Assembly: GCF_023065955.2 (NCBI RefSeq)
Contig: NW_026623078.1
Coordinates: forward strand, 6,520,199 to 6,584,198
Reading direction: 5' to 3'
Source: Ursus arctos
Lineage: Eukaryota; Chordata; Mammalia; Carnivora; Ursidae
DNA length: 64,000 nt
The position numbers were made by a program, and so were the translations under genes. How positions within the stretch are numbered: the first letter of the stretch is position 1; every line of letters begins with the position of its first letter. The notes beneath the pieces were generated by a model. It was not told where the DNA came from. It did no database searches and worked only from the letters and a program-made list of their open reading frames with translations. This document shows positions 57,818 to 64,000 of the stretch, piece after piece.

Positions 57818-58766
57818 AAAAGAAAACTTCTCAAACTCAACACACAAGAAACAAATAAACAAATCATAAAATGGGCAGAAGATATGAATAGACACTTTTC
57901 CAATGAAGATATACAAATGGCTAACAGACACATGAAAAACTGTTCAAAATCATTAGTCATCAGGGAAATTCAAATCAAAACCACACTGAGATACCACCTT
58001 ACGCCAGTTAGAATGGCAAAAATAGACAAAGCAGGAAACAACAATTGTTGGAGACGATGTGGAGAAAGGGGATCCCTCCTACATTGTTGGTGGGAATGCA
58101 AGTTGGTACAGCCACTCTGGAAAACAGTGTGGAGGTCCCTTGAAAAGTTAAAAATTGAGCTACCCTATGATCCAGCCATTGCACTACTGGGTGTTTACCC
58201 CAAAGATACAGACGTAGTGAAGAGAAGGGCCATATGCACCCCAATGTTCATAGCAGCATTGTCCACAATAGCTAAATCATGGAAGGAACCAAGATGCCCT
58301 TCAACAGATGACTGGATTAAGAAGATGTGGTTCATATATACAATGGAATATTACTCAGCTATCAAAAAGAACGATTTCTCAGCATTTGCTGCAACATGGA
58401 TGGGACTGGAGGAGATAATGCTAAGTGAAATAAGTCAAGCAGAGAAAGACGATTATCATATGGTTTCTCTCATCTATGGAACATAAGAACTAGGAAGATC
58501 AGTGGAGAAGAAAGGGATAAAAAAGGGGGGGTAATCAGAGGGAGGAATGCAGCATGAGAGACTATGGACTCTGAGAAACAAACTGAGGGCTTCAGAGGGG
58601 AGGGGGTGGGGGAATGGGATAGGCTGGTGATGGGTGGTAAGGAGGGCACGTATTGCATGGTGCACTGGGTTTTATATGGAACTAATGAATCATCGAACTT
58701 TACATCAAAAACCAGGGATGTACTGTTTGGTGACTAACATAATATAATAAAAAATATTACTATTAA
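57818..58766 (+). mobile_element. Young 5'-truncated L1 (ORF2 C-terminus and 3' UTR)
   Basis: It opens within ORF2 ([11 protein letters not shown]) and stays open to the stop at about 58486, so the last ~220 ORF2 residues are intact, including C-W-R-R-C-G...C-W-W-E-C. The 3' UTR with the G-rich purine run and an AATAAAAAATATTACTATT tail follow. Only the L1 part of the 242-codon frame is real coding heritage. TSDs are not obvious. Confidence 0.92.
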
Positions 58767-58789
58767 AAAAGAGATTTGTTCATTAGAAC

Positions 58790-58905
58790 ATAAACTCCCA
58801 GCACTAGGTATTATATAAGACTGATGAATCACTGACCTGAAACTAATAATACATTGTATGTTAATTAATTGAATTTAAATAATAAATAAATAAATAATAA
58901 AGAAA
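58790..58905 (+). mobile_element. Older L1 3' end fragment
   Basis: AACTCCCAGCACTAGGTATT and ACCTGAAACTAATAATACAT then TATGTTAATTAATTGAATTT match the older 3' end subtype (compare 38470-38525). An (AAAT)n tail follows. Confidence 0.7.
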
Positions 58906-59875
58906 GAAAAAAGTAAAAAAATAAAAAAAAAATAAAAGAAAACCCAGAGATAAAATCAGGAGGCAAGCAATTTATATAGAAGGGACTGCTAGAAGACACT
59001 GGTTCAAAAGTGGAGACATGAGACAGAGAAAAGAAGAAAGGTAATAGAAGAGGTATAAACTAGTATCCTCCTACTGTGGACATTGGGGCACAATTCTACT
59101 GTGGCCCTCTAAGTGACTGTACATACTCTATCACATTAGGTGATTCACTTGAAAGGCTAGGAAGCTGTGTATTTCTGCACTGGGGTAGCTCTAAGGCATT
59201 AACTCCATGGCAGTTTCAGCCTACCCCACAAGTGGGTTGAGCGGTTCTGATATCTAAAGAAAAGTCCTCAGGCAGAAAATCTCTGCAGCTTATGGTATAA
59301 AACAATCTACATCCCTAGGAATATTAAGTGCAGAGAGATATGTGTGTGGCATCTAAAGCATCAGAAACACTCCACATCTTCCTTCCCATGCTTAGAGCCA
59401 TTGTGTTCCATGTAAGTTCACTCCATCATTGATCCTTCAAACATAGGACTGTTAATGAACCAAGTGTTAATGGGTTCCATCACTGCACATGTTCCCAGAA
59501 GATATTCATCATCTTGCTCCACCACAACCCATCCTAGATTTTCCTCACATTTGTCCAGCACTTTTGCTGATCTAGATCACTTGCCAGATCCATATCTTCC
59601 GACCTAAGAAGGCTAAATCCCTGATTACCATGCTCTTGTCAGGCTGTAATTGCTGCAATTGCCCATTCAGAGTTATCACCAAGTATAGCAGCCATTCTAT
59701 TTCTCTGTGATAATAAAAGTTAATTGTACGTGGCATGATAGTAACAGTCAGTGATCTACAAACACAAGAAAACCAATATAACGAATGAACTACTGAAACT
59801 TTAGGTTTACTGAAATGCTTACTCTGTCCCCAGAAGAAGCATTCACTCACCCCAGTGAGGTCAAATTTGTAGGTC
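58906..59875. other. No gene recognised; possible duplicated flank
   Basis: Weak patch similarity to 32030-32130 (GAGACAGAGAAAAGAAGAAAGG against GAGACAGAGAAGAGAAGGT). Otherwise unassigned. Confidence 0.35.
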
Positions 59876-59879
59876 TAGA

Positions 59880-60640
59880 AACTCAAGTTCTCCAAGGAAG
59901 TAATGGTGAATGGAGCTATTCTCACTACTTACCTTTGGTTTCCAGGCCTATGCATTCTACAAAACAATACTTTATAATGCTCACTGGTTCAAAGTGTATA
60001 TCACACATAAAACACAAAGTGTCATTCCCAAACACACTTACTTCCACCATTAAAAGCTATCCTCACGTTCTATCAGACTGACAGTTTCTGCATGATACAG
60101 CATATTGCCACAACAGTGGATCACTTGGTTGTGTGCTCACTGTTGTACTTTATTGGCTGTAAAGATATTTCTTTGTCCTAAGCAATGTTGTGAAGGACGT
60201 TAGACATTCTTTCTGTCTTTGGATCATTTAATCCCAAGGTACTGCTGTAAGGACAGTCAAAGCCATACTTGGAAAACATGTTTATACCAGTAAGAACCAT
60301 CTGCTGATCTAATGTAAACAGCTAGCCATCAAGCTGCTGATTAAATGTGTCAACAGATGAAACCACATCAGGGTTCAGCATCCATTTGTCCTTCTAGAAG
60401 GACGTTCAATAGTGGCTGTCACTATACCTGACTTACAGAAAAGAGACCATATTGAAAGAATCCATGGAAAGACTTCAACTTTGCCATTTATAACTACTTC
60501 ATTCAAGGGCCCATTGTACAAAAAGGAACCATGGAAAGACTTCATCCTTGCTATTCATAACTACTTCATTCACCAGCCCATTGTGCAAGTACTAGAGTGG
60601 CTGAGCCAGGTTATCAACTCTGCTATTTAACACTGACTTG
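59880..60640 (-). mobile_element. Ancient ERVL-like internal fragment
   Basis: Related in sequence and orientation to 32815-33960. It contains an internal duplication: ACCATGGAAAGACTTC-like words and TTATAACTACTTCATTC occur at about 60462-60510 and again at 60529-60573. All frames are broken, and no LTRs are recognised. Confidence 0.5.
60462..60600. repeat. Short tandem duplication in the ERVL-like relic
   Basis: Two copies of a unit of about 67 bp, each with CCATGGAAAGACTTCA, AACTACTTCATTCA and GCCCATTGT. The second copy diverges by a few bases. Confidence 0.75.
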
Positions 60641-60799
60641 TGCTATAGTAAAAACAGAAACATAAATAAGAAGTGACATGTATTTCTTCCTGCTTTCTTC
60701 TGGCTAAAAAAAGCAATTATATCATATATCAACATGGCCCATGTGTTAATTAGCCACTATCCACTTTAAGTGACAAATCATTACCATGACCATATCTAG

Positions 60800-60945
60800 G
60801 AGCTTTTTTCCTAAATTTTCATCTATGAGTTTCATGTTTTCAGGTCTTATATTTAAGTCTTTAATTCATTTAGAGTTAATTTTTGTGCGTTGTATAAGGT
60901 AGAGGTCTAGTTTCAATACCACATTTTTTAGAAGACTACATAAGG
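60800..60945 (-). mobile_element. L1 ORF2 fragment
   Basis: TTTAGAGTTAATTTTTGTGC, GTATAAGGTAGAGGTCTAGT and TTCAATACCACATTTT are the reverse complement of the conserved ORF2 segment seen at 17950-18010 in the young L1. It is old and short. Confidence 0.7.
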
Positions 60946-61635
60946 ATGAGCTAACAAGTACAAGCTGTGTCCTTTAATGCCAACATGTGGGTACAGAGGA
61001 AAAGAGGGAGAAGCAGAGATGAATAACAGGGTGGGAGGATTGCAGCTGATGAGAAGTGCCAGTTTCATCAGGCCACTGGCCTTGGATTCTTTGAGGACTT
61101 ACCCTGTTCTCTGTTCTCTCACTGAGAACTGCACTTCTGTCAAATGGTGCCTCACAAAAGGGTAGGGAGCAGAGGGTGGGGAGGGAACAGAAAATAAAAC
61201 ATGGACTGAATTCTTTCTTGATAGGAATCAAGTACATCTGATTTACCCCAGCACTTAGCACGTTGCCCAGCTTCTCAGGGGTAAGAGCTAGATTATTTCT
61301 TAAAGACATGAATGAACTGACCTGAGCAGTTATTCTGCACTCCACTCTTCCATTCTCACCCTACTTCTCTTTGTTAGTACAACTGAATTCTAAAGGGGAT
61401 CTTTAAATCAGAACGCCTATAGGGGAGGGTGTATCTTTTTGACATAATAAAATGGAGAAAGTCTGCTGCATTTAAGCCTTGTTTACCTCATGATCTGTTT
61501 CTAGTTTTAAAATGTAACAATCTGAGCTGAACCTTCAAGTGAGGTTGAGATGTCACAGGTTCTCAAATAACCCTTTACATCACATCATCATTTATATCTA
61601 AGTGTGGACTGAGACTAATATGCAAGGTCATAAAC
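60946..61635. other. No gene or repeat recognised
   Basis: A 123-codon frame on - (60974-61345) has no recognisable domain. This stretch separates two L1 fragments of the same orientation and may be inserted or unique DNA. Confidence 0.35.
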
Positions 61636-61639
61636 TTAG

Positions 61640-62235
61640 TATTGAATTTGTCAGGTACTTGTTCATGATCTCTAGAGATGACCATATGATTCTTTTCTTT
61701 CATCTATTAATGTAATTTATTACATTGATCTACTTGTGTATGTTGAATCATCCTTTTATATTCCAGGGATAAATCCAACTTGATCATGGTGAATGATCCT
61801 TTTTTATTTTTTAAAGATTTCTTTATTTTATTTTAGAGAGAGAGAGAGAGCAAGTGTGTGAGTGGGGGAAATGCAGAGGGAGAGAATCTCAAACAGACTC
61901 AAACAGAGTGTGGAGCCCTATTCAGGGCTCAATCTCATGATCCAAGATCATGAACCGAGCTGAAACCAAGAGTTGGACACTCAATCAACTGAGACACTCA
62001 GGCATCCTGTGAATAATCCTTTTAATGCTGCTGAATTTGGTTTGCTAGAGTTTAGTTCAGAATTTTTGCATATATATGTATCAGAGATATTGACCTGTAC
62101 TTTTCTAGTAGTATCTTTACTTGGCTTTGATATCAGAATTATGCTGTCCTTGTAGAATGTGTTTGGGAGTGTTCCTTTCTCTTTAATTTTTTGGAAGGGA
62201 TGAGAAAGACTGCTGTCTTGCTTTAATAATTTTGT
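61640..62235 (-). mobile_element. Ancient L1 ORF2 remnant (RT region)
   Basis: Paralogous to 7640-8060 with the same right-hand border. Decayed, and split by a SINE. Confidence 0.78.
61804..62008 (-). mobile_element. tRNA-derived SINE
   Basis: Poly-T, AAAGATTTCTTTATTTTATT, an (AG)n run, GGGCTCAATCTCATGATC and a closing GAGACACTCAGGCATCCT equal a SINE in reverse complement. GTGAATRATCCTTTT flanks it (61789-61803 and 62009-62023, one mismatch). The left duplicate is uninterrupted at the matching point (near 7822-7836). Confidence 0.9.
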
Positions 62236-62441
62236 TAACCAAAAACCCTACATATTCATTTTGTGTTCAGCCCCACATGTATGTAGTCAGTCCTGAGTAC
62301 AATGCATCTGGGAGAATGATGTACAGAACGTTAATGAACTTACTTCTCAACCTTCTTCTGCATCTTTACCTGAGTATACAAGAAGCGATGAAGATCAATG
62401 TGAATGATCCTTCAACTATACCCTCTTCTTTTGCATAACTT

Positions 62442-62447
62442 GCTTAG
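62442..62447. repeat. Candidate LTR target-site duplication, left
   Basis: GCTTAG, against GCTTGA at 62946-62951. The empty site at 8268-8273 reads GCTTGA. Confidence 0.55.
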
Positions 62448-62945
62448 TGTGGGAATTCGTAATGCCTGACTAGATAAGATTTAATAAACACATGCCTCCC
62501 TGGGTGAGACTAATTGAAAAGCAAAGAAGGAGCATCCAAAAAACTGGGCCTCCTTTGAAGTTTCTGGGCTGAAAACAGCCGGATCCTTGCTGCAGCTCAA
62601 TACGCTCATCCAGGGAGTAGATGCTTAGGAGAACCATTTATCTTTGGAGGTCATGTACTCCACGTACTCCCTACCTACATGCCCGTCTCAAGCACAGCTT
62701 GTTCTAATCACACGATACTCAATATGTCAGTGTCCTAATTATTAAAGCTTCGCACTCCCTTTTGTTTTTCTTACTCCGTTAATGTAGTGATAATGTTCAC
62801 AATAAAATGGAGGCAGAGCTTGGCTCAGGACCTTTCACCACCTGAGCTAGAGCGTCTGGTCCCCACTCCCCGTCATTTCTCCTACTAAGGTGTCTGGAGT
62901 AATATTTTCATTCACCGCCTCAGGGTTTGCTGGCCAGACCCAACA
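62448..62945. mobile_element. Probable solo LTR of an endogenous retrovirus
   Basis: A 498-bp block begins TGTGGGAATTC and ends GACCCAACA (TG...CA termini). It contains AATAAA at 62801-62806, about 140 bp before its end, as an LTR polyadenylation signal would be, and is flanked by related 6-bp words. The left paralog has an uninterrupted CTTGCTTGACCTAGG here, so the block was inserted after the duplication. I do not recognise the family. If the AATAAA reading is right, the LTR is on +. No viral genes are present. Confidence 0.62.
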
Positions 62946-62951
62946 GCTTGA

Positions 62952-63150
62952 TCTAGGATAGGATCATCAAACATCTGATGGAACAGGCCAAAGACTTTGT
63001 GGACCACATGTGAGCCAACTCTGCTTCTGGTAGCACAAAGCAGCCATAAACAATACAGAAATAAATGATTATGCCTGTGTTTCAATAAATTTATTTGAGG
63101 AAGAGCCAGTGCTCCAAATTTGGCCCATCGGTTATAATCTGCCAACACTT
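62952..63150 (-). mobile_element. Ancient hAT-like MER DNA transposon remnant
   Basis: Paralog of 8265-8490, with GGTAGCACAAAGCAGCCATA and CCAAATTTGGCCCATCGGTT. The family name is uncertain. Confidence 0.5.
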
Positions 63151-63780
63151 AATTGAAAATAATATTTTTTTAGCTTTTCATTTGTCCAACAATTTAGTGT
63201 GCTTATGGGAATGTTCCCCTTAAATAAAGCCACTTGCTTGTTCTGGAATAAAACACTGATACCTATGGTTCACTCTCTCCCACTCCATAAATGAGGGCAT
63301 CTGCAACAAATGTGGAGGACTTCTCACTCTTCCCAACTCAGTAAATCTAAGTAAGCTCATGTTTCCACATAGGCTATCTTAAATGAGTTATTACCCACAC
63401 ACCCAGAATATTAACTTGCATAATATGCAGGAGATATTCTAACATCATGCACCTTCTCTTACTTCCCATCACCAAGTAACTCTTCTATTTTTCTCTTCAG
63501 CCAATTAACATAACTCATGACCCTGATTCCCAGGAGAAACGAATATAAGGCTGATTATTAGAAATCTCAGGAACATCAGTAGGACACTAACACTTCCTGC
63601 TACTAACTAACTGTATACTCACTGGAAAGAAACATATATTTTGTCTGAGAGGTGATTATACTACACAGCAGAAATCAAAAGTATTGAGTTTTTTTAAATG
63701 CAACTGCACACCCTAGACCAGAACAGGTAGGTCAGACAACTATTCCTAATGTTGAGCAATACCACCTCTTCTTATACTTC

Positions 63781-64000
63781 CATTCCACTTTTCTCACTTG
63801 CATACTTTCCTCCTGTCTCTACTTATTCCAGTCCCTTCAACACTGTTCTAATTACAAAATTATATTATGCCTGAAGAAGTAATATTCTGAAATGACTGAC
63901 ATTTATGATGTCTCCTTGGTGGGTTGGGATCTCAAGGATCTTGTATCTCTCACCACTTGCTTCATCCTCTTAGGTGATACTTCACATTTTTTCACTGTGG
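63781..64000. other. No gene recognised
   Basis: It continues the duplicated block, beyond the point where the left copy is cut by an L1. Nothing coding is visible before the window ends. Confidence 0.35.

Larger units (their letters stand above)
61640..63780 (+). repeat. Segmental duplication, right copy
   Basis: Collinear with 7640-9483: L1 fragment (61640-62235), shared L1 border, hAT-like element, then unique sequence through GGTGATTATACTACACAGCA and CTAATGTTGAGCA. It has two insertions the left copy lacks (a SINE at 61804-62008 and a probable solo LTR at 62448-62945) and lacks the SINE at 8831. Past about 63780 it continues where the left copy is interrupted. Confidence 0.88.

Noticed and set aside
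57758..58486. 242-codon open frame as a host gene
   Set aside because: All but the first ~20 codons is the C-terminal part of L1 ORF2, and the frame runs straight into the L1 3' UTR and tail.
60974..61345. 123-codon - strand frame as a gene
   Set aside because: No recognisable domain, signal or codon pattern, and no support from flanking exons; frames of this length occur by chance in 64 kb.

Overview
This is vertebrate nuclear DNA, almost certainly from a caniform carnivore and probably a bear or a close relative (inference). The evidence is a set of tRNA-derived SINEs with a GGGGCGCCTGGGTGGC-type head, CT-rich middle and (AAAT)n AATCTTT tail, plus young L1 elements whose 3' ends read TACTGTATGGTGACTAACAT before an A-rich tail. 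There are no bacterial genes, operons, CRISPR arrays, tRNA or rRNA genes, and no intact protein-coding gene.

The window is a repeat-rich stretch of an olfactory receptor (OR) cluster. Three OR-family-4-like sequences lie on the + strand: OR-A (15410-16315), OR-B (30755-31598) and OR-C (56535-57445). All are broken. OR-A is closest to intact: it reads openly through TM1-TM6, then carries three small frame changes and lacks the TM3 disulfide cysteine. OR-C has a 1-bp frameshift and a roughly 41-nt deletion at the start of TM6. OR-B is heavily decayed. OR-B and OR-C are closely related and share downstream sequence, including an ERVL-like remnant, so they are arms of an old tandem duplication.

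Layout. 1-5160: decayed + strand L1 pieces with one young SINE. 5890-8060: a + strand L1 remnant abutting a - strand one. 7640-9483: left copy of a duplicated block. 9484-10850: GC-rich L1 leader. 10850-15400: mostly unique DNA. 15410: OR-A. 16718-23090: a full-length - strand L1 with 15-bp target-site duplications (TSDs), lightly damaged ORF1 and ORF2, and a nested SINE. 23914-29090: SINE and L1 3' fragments plus a 1.7-kb young L1. 30755: OR-B. 32815-36350: ERVL-like, MLT1 LTR and MER5A-like remnants. 36480-48118: older L1s, including a nearly full-length - strand copy interrupted by a young L1. 48959-55640: MLT1, L1M/HAL1, MIR and L2-like relics. 56535: OR-C. 57818-58905: L1 3' ends. 59880-60640: ERVL-like remnant. 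61640-63780: right copy of the duplicated block, carrying a SINE and a probable solo LTR that the left copy lacks.

Most of what is informative is historical: nested insertions, perfect TSDs, and filled versus empty sites between paralogous copies. I found no evidence of a new functional system. The best leads are the duplicated block with reciprocal empty sites, the candidate solo LTR, an inverted SINE-head fragment flanked by a 15-bp duplication, and the near-intact L1.
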